A stretch of 64,000 nucleotides of DNA from Roseomonas sp. AR75 (GCF_005222815.1 NZ_STGB01000002.1:124001-188000), one strand, 5' to 3'. Numbered from the stretch's first letter, positions 25,667 to 33,913 are shown. The notes: generated by a model from the letters alone, not told the origin. Made by a program: numbers and translations.

Positions 25667-26860
25667 ATGACACCGCTGCTCGAAGGGCTGCGCGTGGTGG
25701 AAGTCTCGGCCTTCGTCGCCGCGCCGATCGGCGGGATGACGCTGGCGCAGCTCGGCGCCGATGTGGTGCGGATCGACCCGCTGGGCGGGAACATCGATAT
25801 CGGCCGCTGGCCGCTCGCGCCCTCCGGCACCAGCCTCTACTGGACGGCGCTCAACAAGGGCAAGCGCAGCGTCTCGCTCGCGCTGAACACGCCGGAGGGG
25901 CAGGAGATCGCCGCCGGGTTGATCGCGGAGGCCGGCATCCTGCTGACCAACCTGCCCGCCGAGAAGGGCTGGATGTCCTATGCCGCGCTGTCGCAGCGCC
26001 GGCCGGACCTGATCATGCTGCGCCTGACCGGCACGCATGATGGCGGCAATGCCATCGACTACACGGTGAACGCCGCCGTCGGCTTCCCGACCGCGACCGG
26101 CGAGGATGAGCGCCCGGTCAACCATGTGCTGCCGGCCTGGGACGTGGCGGCGGGGCTCTATCTCGCCACCGGGATCATCGCGGCCGAGCGGCGCCGCGCG
26201 CGCACGGGCGAGGGCGGCGAGATCACGCTCGCGCTGTCCGATGTCGCCTACGCCACCGTCGCCAATCTCGGCTATGTCGGCGATGTGCAGGTGAACGGGC
26301 ATGTCCGCCCGCCGCTCGGCAACGCCATCTACGGCGCCTTCGGCCGCGATTTTTCCACGTCGGACGGGCGCAGGGTGATGCTGGCGGCGATCTCCAACCG
26401 GCAGTGGCGCGCCATCGGCAAGGCGACCGGGCTGACGGAGCGGCTGGCCCTGATCGGCCAGGTGATGGAGGTGGACATGGATGACGAGGGCGGGCGCTAC
26501 ACCGCGCGCGACGCGATCTGCGCCGTGCTCGCCCCCTGGTTCGCCGCGCGCAGTCTGGCCGAGGTACGCGCCGCCTTCGACGGCTCCGGCGTGCTCTGGG
26601 GCGCCTACCAGGATTTCGGACAAATGGTGCGGGAGGATCCGCGCTGTTCCGCCGCCAACCCGCTGTTCCACGAGATGGAGCAGCCGGGCGTCGGGCGCGT
26701 GCTGACGCCCTCCGTGCCGTTGCAGCCTGCGCTGCCGCCGCGCCCCGCCTCCCCGCTCGGCGCCGACACGGATGCGGTTCTGGCCGAACGGCTTTCGCTT
26801 TCCGCCGCGCGCATCGCCGAGCTGCGCGACGCGGGCATCCTCCCCCGGGACAAGTCATGA
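25667..26860 (+). CDS. Class III CoA transferase, Mct-like (mesaconyl-CoA C1:C4 CoA transferase)
   Basis: The 397-aa protein belongs to the CaiB/BaiF family III CoA transferases. It opens with LRVVEVSAFVAAPIGGMTLA and AQLGADVVRIDPLGG, and the probable catalytic Asp is 159 in VNHVLPAWDVAAG. From memory of family sequences, the N-terminus, the NHVLPAWD block, the GNAIYGAFGRDF segment and the EQPGVG region resemble mesaconyl-CoA C1:C4 CoA transferase (2-methylfumaryl-CoA isomerase) of Chloroflexus. That enzyme moves CoA between the carboxyls of mesaconate. The following gene, an Mcd-like dehydrogenase whose product would be mesaconyl-CoA, overlaps by 4 nt (ATGA) and supports this. The start is set by GGGGAGAGGGG upstream. 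CaiB/BaiF membership is certain, the Mct role probable. Confidence 0.8.
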   Translation: MTPLLEGLRVVEVSAFVAAPIGGMTLAQLGADVVRIDPLGGNIDIGRWPLAPSGTSLYWTALNKGKRSVSLALNTPEGQEIAAGLIAEAGILLTNLPAEKGWMSYAALSQRRPDLIMLRLTGTHDGGNAIDYTVNAAVGFPTATGEDERPVNHVLPAWDVAAGLYLATGIIAAERRRARTGEGGEITLALSDVAYATVANLGYVGDVQVNGHVRPPLGNAIYGAFGRDFSTSDGRRVMLAAISNRQWRAIGKATGLTERLALIGQVMEVDMDDEGGRYTARDAICAVLAPWFAARSLAEVRAAFDGSGVLWGAYQDFGQMVREDPRCSAANPLFHEMEQPGVGRVLTPSVPLQPALPPRPASPLGADTDAVLAERLSLSAARIAELRDAGILPRDKS

Positions 26861-28491
26861 CCGCCGTGTTGACCGAGTGCCGCGCGATCCTCGCGGCCGC
26901 CGAATCCCTGCTGGAAGCCGCGCGCGCGGCGATGGCGCGCCGGGTCGCGCCCGGCGGGCGGATGGATTCCGTCGCGCTGGAAGCCGAGCAGTTCGGCGCG
27001 CATGCGCTGGCCTGGACCGCGACCTATGTCGAGGCGCTGCGCCAGGCGCTGCGCTGGGGCGAGCGGCTGGAAGCCGGCGACAAGCTGGGCGCGACGGAGC
27101 GCGCGATCCTGACGCTCGGCTTTGCCGAATATGGCGGGCAGCTCGCCGGCGGCATCCCGATGAGCCAGCTCGAGATGGCGCGCCCCGCCGATATGGGCCT
27201 GGACGATGCGGCGGTGGCGCCGCTGCGCGCCGCGCTCGCGCCCTTCGACGCGCGGCGGATGACGGCTTCCTGCGCCGCGATGCTCGCCGGGCTGGAGGCG
27301 GAGAGCTACGGGGAGATCGCACTGGACGACCCCGACATGGCGCTGCTGCGCGAGACCTTCGTGCGCTTTGCCGCGGCAGAGGTCGCGCCCTTCGCGCAGG
27401 ACTGGCACGCGCGCAATGCGCTGATCCCGCTGGAGACGGTCGCGAAGCTCGGCGAGCTCGGCGCCTTCGGCGTGACGATTCCGGAGGCGCATGGCGGCCT
27501 CGGCCTCGGCAAGGTCGCGATGTGCCTGGTGAGCGAGGCGCTGAGCGAGGGCTATGTCGGCGTCGGCTCCCTCGGCACGCGCAACGAGATCGCGGGCGAG
27601 CTGATCGGGCTGAATGGCACGCCGGAGCAGAAGGCGCGCTGGCTGCCGGGCATCGCATCGGGAGCAATCCTGCCGACGGCGGTGTTCACCGAGCCGAACA
27701 CGGGCAGCGACCTGGCCAACCTGCGCACCCGCGCGGTGCGCGAGGGCGACGTCTTCAAGGTGTATGGCGCGAAGACCTGGATCACGCATGGATCGCGCAG
27801 CGACATCATGACGCTGCTGGTTCGGACAAACCCCGAGGCTCCGGGCCACAAGGGCCTGTCCATGCTGATCGCGGAGAAGCCGCGCGGAACTGAAGAAGAT
27901 CCCTTCCCGGCGCCGGGCATGTCGGGATCGGAGATCGAGGTGCTCGGCTATCGCGGCATGCGGGAGTACGAGATTTCCTTCGAGGGCTTCGAGGTGCCGG
28001 TGGCCAACCTGCTCGGCGGCGTGGAGGGCCAGGGCTTCCGGCAGCTCATGGAAACCTTCGAGAGCGCGCGCATCCAGACCGCGGCGCGCGCGCTCGGCGT
28101 GGCGCAGAATGCGCTTGCACTCGGCCTGTCCTACGCGCGCACGCGCATCCAGTTCGGCAAGCCGATCCTGCAATTCCCGCGCGTGTACGGAAAACTCGCG
28201 ATGATGGCGGCAGAGACGATGCTGGCGCGCCAGCTCACCTATTTCGCCGCGAAGGAAAAGGATGCCGGGCGGCGCTGCGATGTGGAGGCGGGGATGGCGA
28301 AGCTGCTCGCCGCGCGCGTCGCCTTCGCCAATGCGGATGCCGCGCTGCAGATCCACGGCGGCAACGGCTATGCGCTGGAATACCCGATCAGCCGCGTGTT
28401 CTGCGACGCGCGCGTGCTCTCCATCTTCGAGGGTGCCGCGGAGATCCAGGCGCACATCATCGCGCGCGGCATCCTGGGGCGGCTGAACTAG
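26857..28491 (+). CDS. mcd: Acyl-CoA dehydrogenase with N-terminal extension, (2S)-methylsuccinyl-CoA dehydrogenase-like
   Basis: At 544 aa this is about 160 residues longer than ordinary acyl-CoA dehydrogenases (about 380). The extra N-terminal helical domain includes FGAHALAWTATYVEALRQAL and FAEYGGQLAGGIPMSQLEM. These match my recollection of methylsuccinyl-CoA dehydrogenase of the ethylmalonyl-CoA pathway. The catalytic part (about 160-544) shows the FAD region VFTEPNTGSDLANLRT, KTWITHGS, ESARIQTAARALGVAQ, and the base Glu probably in SIFEGAAEIQAH. It would oxidise methylsuccinyl-CoA to mesaconyl-C1-CoA with FAD, passing electrons to ETF. It overlaps the Mct-like gene by 4 nt. General family is certain; the Mcd assignment is likely. 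Confidence 0.82.
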   Translation: MTAVLTECRAILAAAESLLEAARAAMARRVAPGGRMDSVALEAEQFGAHALAWTATYVEALRQALRWGERLEAGDKLGATERAILTLGFAEYGGQLAGGIPMSQLEMARPADMGLDDAAVAPLRAALAPFDARRMTASCAAMLAGLEAESYGEIALDDPDMALLRETFVRFAAAEVAPFAQDWHARNALIPLETVAKLGELGAFGVTIPEAHGGLGLGKVAMCLVSEALSEGYVGVGSLGTRNEIAGELIGLNGTPEQKARWLPGIASGAILPTAVFTEPNTGSDLANLRTRAVREGDVFKVYGAKTWITHGSRSDIMTLLVRTNPEAPGHKGLSMLIAEKPRGTEEDPFPAPGMSGSEIEVLGYRGMREYEISFEGFEVPVANLLGGVEGQGFRQLMETFESARIQTAARALGVAQNALALGLSYARTRIQFGKPILQFPRVYGKLAMMAAETMLARQLTYFAAKEKDAGRRCDVEAGMAKLLAARVAFANADAALQIHGGNGYALEYPISRVFCDARVLSIFEGAAEIQAHIIARGILGRLN

Positions 28492-28492
28492 C

Positions 28493-30160
28493 ATGCCCTT
28501 CCCCGACCTTCCCGCCCCGCTCGCCCGCGCACTTGCCGCGCGCGGCTATGCCGAGCCCACCGCCGTGCAGCAGGCCGTGCTGGCGCCGGAGACGGCCGGG
28601 CGCGACCTGCTCGTCTCCGCGCAGACCGGCTCCGGCAAGACCGTCGCCTTCGGCCTGGCGCTGGCGCCAGAACTGCTCGGCGGGTCCGAGCGCGTCGGGC
28701 CGCCACGCGTGCCGCTGGCGCTGGCCATCGCGCCGACGCGCGAACTCGCCTTGCAGGTGCAGGCGGAGCTCGCCTGGCTCTATGCGGAAGCCGGTGCGCG
28801 CGTCGTCGCCTGCGTCGGTGGCACCGATCCGCGCGCGGAGCGCCGCGCGCTCGACCTCGGCGCGCATATCGTCGTCGGCACGCCGGGGCGCCTGCGCGAC
28901 CACCTGGAACGCGGCAACCTCGAGCTCACTGGGCTGAAGGCCGCCGTGCTCGACGAGGCCGACGAGATGCTGGACATGGGCTTCCGCGACGAGCTGGAAG
29001 CCATCCTGGACGTCACGCCGCAGACGCGGCGCACGCTGCTGTTCTCGGCGACCATCCCGAAGGAGATCGCCTCCCTCGCGAAGCGCTACCAGCGCGACGC
29101 GCTGCGCATCGCCGCGACGGCCGAGGGCGGGCAGCATGGCGACATCGCCTACAAGGCCGTGGTCGTGCCGCCGCGCGAAGGCGAGCGCGCGCTGGTAAAC
29201 GTGCTGCGATGGCATGACGAGCGCGCCATCGTCTTCTGCGCCACCCGCGCCGCGGTGAACCGGCTGCACGGCAACCTGACGGAACGCGGCTTCAACGCCG
29301 TCGCGCTCTCCGGCGAGTTGACCCAGGCGGAACGCAACCGCGCGCTGCAGGCGCTGCGCGACCGGCGCGCGCAGATCTGCGTCGCGACGGACGTCGCAGC
29401 GCGCGGCATCGACCTGCCGGAGCTCGGCCTGGTCGTGCATGCGGAACTGCCGCGCGACCGCGACACGCTGCAGCACCGCAGCGGCCGCACCGGCCGTGCG
29501 GGGCGCAAGGGGCTGGCCGTGCTGCTGGTGCCGGCGAACCGGCGTCGCGAAGCCGACCGCCTGCTCTCCGCCGCGCGCATCCAGGCCGAATGGGGCCCAC
29601 CGCCCTCGGCCGAGCAGATCCGCGCGCGCGACAACGAGCGCCTGGTGGAGCAGGCGATCGAGGCCGCCGGCACCGCGACGAACGAGGCGGAACCGATGGC
29701 GCTCGGCCGGCGCGTGCTGGAGGCGAAGGGCGCGGAGGCGGTGGCGGCCGCGCTGCTGCGCGCGCTCGGCGCCGCGCTGCCGGCGCCGGAGGAAATCGAG
29801 CCACCCGAACCCGCCGCGCCACGCGGCCCGCCGCAACAACGCGACCGGCGCGAGGGCAGCGGCGGCGAGGGCGCCTGGTTCCGGCTCAGCGTCGGCCGTT
29901 CGCAGAACGCCGATCCGCGCTGGCTGCTGCCCTTCCTCTGCCGCCGCGGCCATGTGACGCGGCAGGAGGTCGGGCGCATCCAGGTGATGGAGCGCGAGAC
30001 GCGCGTGGAGATCGCGCCCTGGGCCGCCGCGCGCTTCGCCGCCGCGGCGCGGCGCCACGATGCGGATGACGAGAACATCCACATCGCGCCGATGCAGGCA
30101 CCGGAAGCGCCCGGCGCCCGCCCGCTGAAGCGGCGCCCCGCGCCCCCGCCGCGGCGCTGA
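28493..30160 (+). CDS. DEAD-box ATP-dependent RNA helicase with DbpA-type RNA-binding domain
   Basis: The 555-aa helicase has the Q motif region GYAEPTAVQQAV, motif I AQTGSGKT at residues 43-50, Ia PTRELA, Ib GTPGRL, II DEAD (LDEADEMLDMGF), III SAT, V RGIDLPEL and VI HRSGRTGRAG. After a variable acidic/proline stretch (about 430-460) it ends with a DbpA/CsdA-like RNA-recognition fold (WFRLSVGRSQNADPRWLLPF and MERETRVEIAPWAA). Such proteins remodel rRNA in ribosome assembly or act in cold adaptation. The start codon is one base after the mcd stop, so it may be read through from that operon. It converges on the phage-type gene. Confidence 0.92.
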   Translation: MPFPDLPAPLARALAARGYAEPTAVQQAVLAPETAGRDLLVSAQTGSGKTVAFGLALAPELLGGSERVGPPRVPLALAIAPTRELALQVQAELAWLYAEAGARVVACVGGTDPRAERRALDLGAHIVVGTPGRLRDHLERGNLELTGLKAAVLDEADEMLDMGFRDELEAILDVTPQTRRTLLFSATIPKEIASLAKRYQRDALRIAATAEGGQHGDIAYKAVVVPPREGERALVNVLRWHDERAIVFCATRAAVNRLHGNLTERGFNAVALSGELTQAERNRALQALRDRRAQICVATDVAARGIDLPELGLVVHAELPRDRDTLQHRSGRTGRAGRKGLAVLLVPANRRREADRLLSAARIQAEWGPPPSAEQIRARDNERLVEQAIEAAGTATNEAEPMALGRRVLEAKGAEAVAAALLRALGAALPAPEEIEPPEPAAPRGPPQQRDRREGSGGEGAWFRLSVGRSQNADPRWLLPFLCRRGHVTRQEVGRIQVMERETRVEIAPWAAARFAAAARRHDADDENIHIAPMQAPEAPGARPLKRRPAPPPRR

Positions 30161-30166
30161 GCGCGC

Positions 30167-31375
30167 TTACCCTGGCAGCACGAGGGAGGCGGCGGGCAGG
30201 TCCGCATCCGCCGTCACCGTGGGAATCACGCGGAGATAGGCGGTCTCCCCGAACATGCCGAGGCTGCCGGAGGCGTTGGTGCCGAGCCTGAAGGTCGTGA
30301 AGCCGGCGCTTGGCCCGCCGGTGGCGGCCACAACCGCGCCGCCGTTCAGGCTTGCCGCGGCGCGTCCCGCGCCGTCGATGGCCAGCGCCAGGCGCAGCGG
30401 CGCGTTCACCGTCGCGGTGCCGCTCAGCACGCTGGTCGAGCCCGTGCCGTAGATCCGGATGTTGCCGTTGGCCGGCTGCTTGTCGACCACCCAGCGCACC
30501 GTGTTGGTGCCGTCGTCGATCTGCAGGATGGTCAGCCCGGTGCCGGTGGGAAGCTGCGGCAGCCGGCCGGACCACAGCACCGTGCAGGCGCAGCTTGCGG
30601 GCAGGCCGAGCGCGACGAGGCTGGCATTCACCAGGTCCGCGCCGCGCGTGCTGGCCTGCGCCAGGCCGACCGGCGGCAGGACCAGGGTTGAGGGGAAGGC
30701 AGAGTTGGTTTCGCTGCTAGCGCCCCAGACCAGCAGGTCCGCCGTGGCGCTGTTCCCCGCGCCGCCGTTCAGCATGATGCGGTGGAGGGCACCGCCGGCG
30801 CTGACGCCGAGCCGGCGCCAGGTGGCGTCCACGCTGGATTGCGAGCCGGCCGTGGTGGAGGTGGTGCCGATCTGGACGCTTGCCGTGCCGCCCAGCGTGC
30901 GGATCCAGACATGGCGCGCCGCGCTGGTGGAGGTGCTGCGCTGCAAGCCGGAGAAATCCGTGCTGGCGGTGCCAGGGCCGCGGTCGAGTTGCAGCCGGGT
31001 GGCCGTGAAGCTGCCATCGGGCGCAGCAATCGCGCCGTAGTTCGGCGTGACGACCGGGGCGCTGCCGCTGCCGCCGCTCTGCGTCGTCCAGCCGCCGGCG
31101 CTGGTGAAATCGATCGGGTCGACGATGTCGTTGGTGCGCTGCCCCTCGACCACGAGGCGGGCGCCGGAGCCGGAGAATCGCGGCACATCCGCGCCGAAGG
31201 CCTGGATGGTCGCGTCGTCGCTGCCGAAGGCGGTGGCGCGGGAATTGACCTGCGCGCGCAGCAGGGCGAGCGGCGCATGGATCGCGCCCTCCGAGATCAG
31301 CACGCCCTCCTCGGGCGATGCGACGGACATGCCGGCGTGCACGCCGAGCAGGGCGGGAAGCGCGATCAGGCTCAT
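30167..31375 (-). CDS. Phage-type structural (spike/fibre) protein, orphan
   Basis: The 402-aa protein is rich in Ala, Ser, Thr and Gly and has no enzyme motif. Residues about 40-85 (NSRATAFGSDDATIQAFGAD, then VPRFSGSGARLVVEGQRTND) follow the pattern found at the start of phage head-spike/tail-fibre domains (arginine-threonine-asparagine motif after a PRF segment). The remainder is beta-rich, and the C-terminal 200 residues resemble a concanavalin/LamG-like jelly roll. The start at 31375 is preceded by GGAG at 8 nt; an open extension to 31564 lacks one. No other phage gene is nearby, so it is either a relic or a domesticated surface protein. Codon use resembles its neighbours. Confidence 0.6.
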   Translation of the reverse strand: MSLIALPALLGVHAGMSVASPEEGVLISEGAIHAPLALLRAQVNSRATAFGSDDATIQAFGADVPRFSGSGARLVVEGQRTNDIVDPIDFTSAGGWTTQSGGSGSAPVVTPNYGAIAAPDGSFTATRLQLDRGPGTASTDFSGLQRSTSTSAARHVWIRTLGGTASVQIGTTSTTAGSQSSVDATWRRLGVSAGGALHRIMLNGGAGNSATADLLVWGASSETNSAFPSTLVLPPVGLAQASTRGADLVNASLVALGLPASCACTVLWSGRLPQLPTGTGLTILQIDDGTNTVRWVVDKQPANGNIRIYGTGSTSVLSGTATVNAPLRLALAIDGAGRAAASLNGGAVVAATGGPSAGFTTFRLGTNASGSLGMFGETAYLRVIPTVTADADLPAASLVLPG

Positions 31376-31668
31376 CGGGGCGTCTCCAGGGCGCGGAACG
31401 GCACGGCCGGAATGGGCCGTGCGCCGGGGGGCTGGCAGGGGAGCGAGCTTCGGGGATGGCAGGGCGGCATGACCACCCGGCGACGGACGGAGTCCGGCCC
31501 GAGGCGGATGCAGCGATAGCAGGCAAGGCCGAGGCGGGCAAGAATTTTTTCCTTGCGCGCGCATCGGCCTTTATCGAGTCTGCGCGATTGCCTCCGAAAT
31601 TGCCTCGCAAAATGCGAACACGCTTTCTCGGACAGGGTCGGCGCATCAGCCTTGCTGGGCCGAAGCGC
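31376..31668. other. Non-coding leader region upstream of the phage-type gene
   Basis: No credible coding frame is visible in these 293 bp, and A+T content is higher than in the surroundings. A direct repeat ATTGCCTC occurs at 31587-31594 and 31599-31606 (12-bp period). A T-run lies near 31545. The region should contain the promoter of the phage-type gene, but I cannot fix -35 and -10 boxes with confidence. Confidence 0.4.
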
Positions 31669-31701
31669 AAAAAAAGAGGGCCGATCCTTTCGGACCGGCC
31701 C
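31669..31701 (-). terminator. Intrinsic (Rho-independent) terminator with U-run
   Basis: The stem 31678-31687 / 31692-31701 has ten pairs with one A-C mismatch and a 4-nt loop. It is followed on the minus strand by CTC-T7 (A-run 31669-31675 on the plus strand). It is the only hairpin with a proper U-run that I found in the window. Confidence 0.88.
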
Positions 31702-31759
31702 GAGGCAAGGTTGAGGAAGGCTAAGCTGCCAGGGACGGGCGAGGCCCGCCGCATGACAA
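31669..31759 (-). ncRNA. Predicted sigma-54-dependent small RNA, about 90 nt
   Basis: A transcript starting about 12 nt downstream of the sigma-54 -12 element and ending in the U-run of the terminator would be about 90 nt. It would carry a 5' hairpin (GCCCGCC 31744-31750 with GACGGGC 31734-31740, 3-nt loop, one G-U pair). A central single-stranded stretch contains CCUUCCUC, which could pair with Shine-Dalgarno sequences. A terminator hairpin with seven U follows. That three-part layout is standard for trans-acting bacterial sRNAs. No frame with a ribosome site is present. The features are read from sequence; transcription itself is inferred. An alternative is a long 3' UTR of the thiolase operon. 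Confidence 0.55.
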
Positions 31760-31769
31760 TTGATAGGAT

Positions 31770-31785
31770 AGCAAGGGTCGTGCCA
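31770..31785 (-). promoter_or_regulatory. Sigma-54 (RpoN) -24/-12 promoter
   Basis: Read on the minus strand this is TGGCACG-ACCC-TTGCT preceded by C, an essentially perfect match to the RpoN consensus YTGGCACG-N4-TTGCW. The expected transcription start is near 31759, pointing toward the terminator at 31669-31701. No coding gene starts within 350 bp downstream. An activator (bEBP) site should lie about 80-200 bp upstream, inside the end of the thiolase gene, but I cannot identify it. Confidence 0.7.
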
Positions 31786-31908
31786 GAGCACGGGATGGCG
31801 GGGCGGCGCTCCTGTATGGGAAGATCCGCCTGCGCCTCGGGCCATCGAGCCAGGACGACGCCGCCTGCCCTTCCCTCCGCCGTCGTGCCGGGCTGCTCGG
31901 CTGAAAGG

Positions 31909-33075
31909 CTACCTCAGGGGCTCCAGGATGGAGCAGTAATTCGCCACCGCCGCGCCACCCATGTTGAAGACGCCCGCGCGGTCGGCCTTCGGCAACTGCA
32001 TGTCGCCGGCCTGCCCGGTGAGCTGCATCGCCGCCATGGCATGCATCGAGACGCCCGTCGCGCCGATCGGGTGGCCCTTCGACTTCAGCCCGCCGGAAGG
32101 ATTCACCGGCAGCCTGCCGTCCTTTGCCGTCCAGCCTTCCAGCGCCGCCCGCGCCCCCTGCCCTTCCGGCGTCAGGCCCATCGCCTCGTATTCGATGAGC
32201 TCGGCGATGGTGAAGCAGTCATGCGTCTCGACGAAGGAGAGGTCCTGCAAGGTGAGCTCCGCGGCGTCCAGCGCGCGGCCCCAGGCCGCGCGCGCGCCTT
32301 CGAAGCGGACGATGTCGCGGCCCGCAATGGGCATGGAATCGGTCGCCTGGACCGCGGCACGGAAACGCACGGCCTTGGCCATGCTCCGCGCCGTCTCCTC
32401 GTCGGTGAGGATCAGCGCCGCGGCGCCGTCCGACACCAGCGAGCAGTCGGTGCGCTTCAGCGGCCGCGCGACGAAGGGATTCTTCTCGCTCTCGGCGCGG
32501 CAGAAGGCGAAGCCGAGGTCCTTGCGCATCTGCGCGTAGGGATTCGAGACGCCGTTCTTGTGATTCTTCGCGGCGATCGCGGCCAGCGCGTCGGACTGGT
32601 CGCCATGGCGCTGGAAATAGGCCTCGGCGATGCGGCCGAAGACGCCGGCGAAGCCCGCGGGGATCTCGCCTTCCGTCTTGCGGTAGCTGGCCGACAGCAG
32701 GATCTCGCCCACCTCCGCGGTCGGCGTCGCCGTCATCTTCTCGGCGCCCACCACCAGGGCGAAGCGCCCCTTCTTCGCGGCGAGGAAATCCATCGCGCCA
32801 TGGATCGCGGCGGAGCCGGTGGCGCAGGCATTCTCGTAGCGCGTGGTCGGCTTGAAGCGCAGCTCCGGCACATGCTGGAGAAGCAAGGACGCAAAAAAAT
32901 CCTGCTTGGAGAAGCCGCCGTTGAACACGCCGACGAAGGCGGCATCCACCTCGGCCGGCTCGATCCCGGCATCGGCGATGGCGGCCATCGCCACGCGGCC
33001 GAACAGGCTCTCGATGTCCGGGTCCTCGAGCTTGCCGAAGGGGGTGTGGGCCCAGCCGACGATGCAGGCGGTCAT
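31909..33075 (-). CDS. SCP2-type thiolase / acetyl-CoA acetyltransferase family
   Basis: The 388-aa protein has the nucleophile Cys84 in YENACATGSAA. The SCP2-thiolase signature HDCF (VETHDCFTIAEL) supplies a second cysteine. The motif GHPIGATG lies near the C-terminus. The usual CxG motif is replaced by NMGGAAV, as expected for the SCP2 subgroup. It cleaves or condenses beta-ketoacyl-CoA, or acts as a lipid-transfer-type thiolase. The start at 33075 has AAGGA 9 nt upstream; the longer frame to 33225 overlaps the neighbour. It is the last gene of an operon with an enoyl-CoA hydratase, 40 bp apart. Confidence 0.88.
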   Translation of the reverse strand: MTACIVGWAHTPFGKLEDPDIESLFGRVAMAAIADAGIEPAEVDAAFVGVFNGGFSKQDFFASLLLQHVPELRFKPTTRYENACATGSAAIHGAMDFLAAKKGRFALVVGAEKMTATPTAEVGEILLSASYRKTEGEIPAGFAGVFGRIAEAYFQRHGDQSDALAAIAAKNHKNGVSNPYAQMRKDLGFAFCRAESEKNPFVARPLKRTDCSLVSDGAAALILTDEETARSMAKAVRFRAAVQATDSMPIAGRDIVRFEGARAAWGRALDAAELTLQDLSFVETHDCFTIAELIEYEAMGLTPEGQGARAALEGWTAKDGRLPVNPSGGLKSKGHPIGATGVSMHAMAAMQLTGQAGDMQLPKADRAGVFNMGGAAVANYCSILEPLR

Positions 33076-33115
33076 GGCATGTGTCCTTCCGCGGTTGCGG
33101 GTCAGATGGGGTTGG

Positions 33116-33913
33116 TCAGCGCCGGGACCAATCGGCCTTGCGGCGTTCCTTGAAGCTGGCAATGCCCTCCGCCGCCTCGGGTCCGGCGGCCTGGCGGGCG
33201 AAGGCGTCGGCGCCGGCCTCGGCATAGCCCGCCGGCAGCACCGCGCCGAGGGCTGCGATCAGCCCCTTGGTCTCGGCCAGCGCACCCGGCGCGCCCTCCA
33301 GCACATCGGCAATGGTGAGATCGAGCAGGCGCGACAGCCCCTCCGCATCCGGGGCCGCGGCATGCACCAGGCCGATGCGCAGCGCCTCCGCCGCGTCGAT
33401 CACGTTGCCCTGCAGGCAGAGCCGCGCCGCGGTGCTGCGGCCCATCCGCTTCGCCAGCCAGGGCAGGATCTGCGCCGGCACCAGGCCGCGCCGCACCTCC
33501 GGCGCGCAGAACTTCGCCGTGCCGGAAGCGAGCGCGATATCGGCCGCGCAGACGAAGCCGAGGCCGCCGGCGAAGGCGCTGCCCTCCACCGCCGCGATGA
33601 CCACCTGCGGCAGGTCCGCGATGGCCTGGAAGCGGGCGCCGGTGCGGCGGTTGCGCGCCTGCTGCTCGGCCAGCTTCTCCTCCGGGCTCTTCGGCGCACC
33701 GACCTCGGTCAGGTCCAGGCCTGCGCAGAAATGCCCGCCCGCGCCGCCGATGACGACGACGCGCACGGCGCTGTCGGCGCGCAGCTCCGCCAGCACCGCA
33801 TCCAGCCGCGTCACCATCGCCTCGCTCATCGCGTTGCGGCGATGCGGGCGGTTCAGCGTCAGGCGCGCCACCGCGCCGTCGCGCTGGACGAGGAGAGGGT
33901 TTTCGTCGCTCAC
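33116..33913 (-). CDS. Enoyl-CoA hydratase/isomerase (crotonase) family protein
   Basis: The 265-aa crotonase-fold protein starts with GTG. It shows ARLTLNRPHRRNAMSEAM at the N-terminus, the oxyanion-hole segments GAGGHFCAGLDL and VEGSAFAGGLGFVCAADIALA, and the closing helix SFKERRKADWSRR typical of the family. It hydrates or isomerises unsaturated acyl-CoA. The start overlaps the stop of the M14 gene (GTGA), so it is coupled. With the downstream thiolase it suggests a short beta-oxidation-like route, but the acyl substrate is unknown. Confidence 0.9.
   Translation of the reverse strand: MSDENPLLVQRDGAVARLTLNRPHRRNAMSEAMVTRLDAVLAELRADSAVRVVVIGGAGGHFCAGLDLTEVGAPKSPEEKLAEQQARNRRTGARFQAIADLPQVVIAAVEGSAFAGGLGFVCAADIALASGTAKFCAPEVRRGLVPAQILPWLAKRMGRSTAARLCLQGNVIDAAEALRIGLVHAAAPDAEGLSRLLDLTIADVLEGAPGALAETKGLIAALGAVLPAGYAEAGADAFARQAAGPEAAEGIASFKERRKADWSRR

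Noticed and set aside
31372..31845. A 157-codon minus-strand frame in the non-coding stretch at 31.4-31.8 kb
   Set aside because: It runs straight through the intrinsic terminator hairpin and has no ribosome site or domain. The non-coding RNA reading explains the stretch better.
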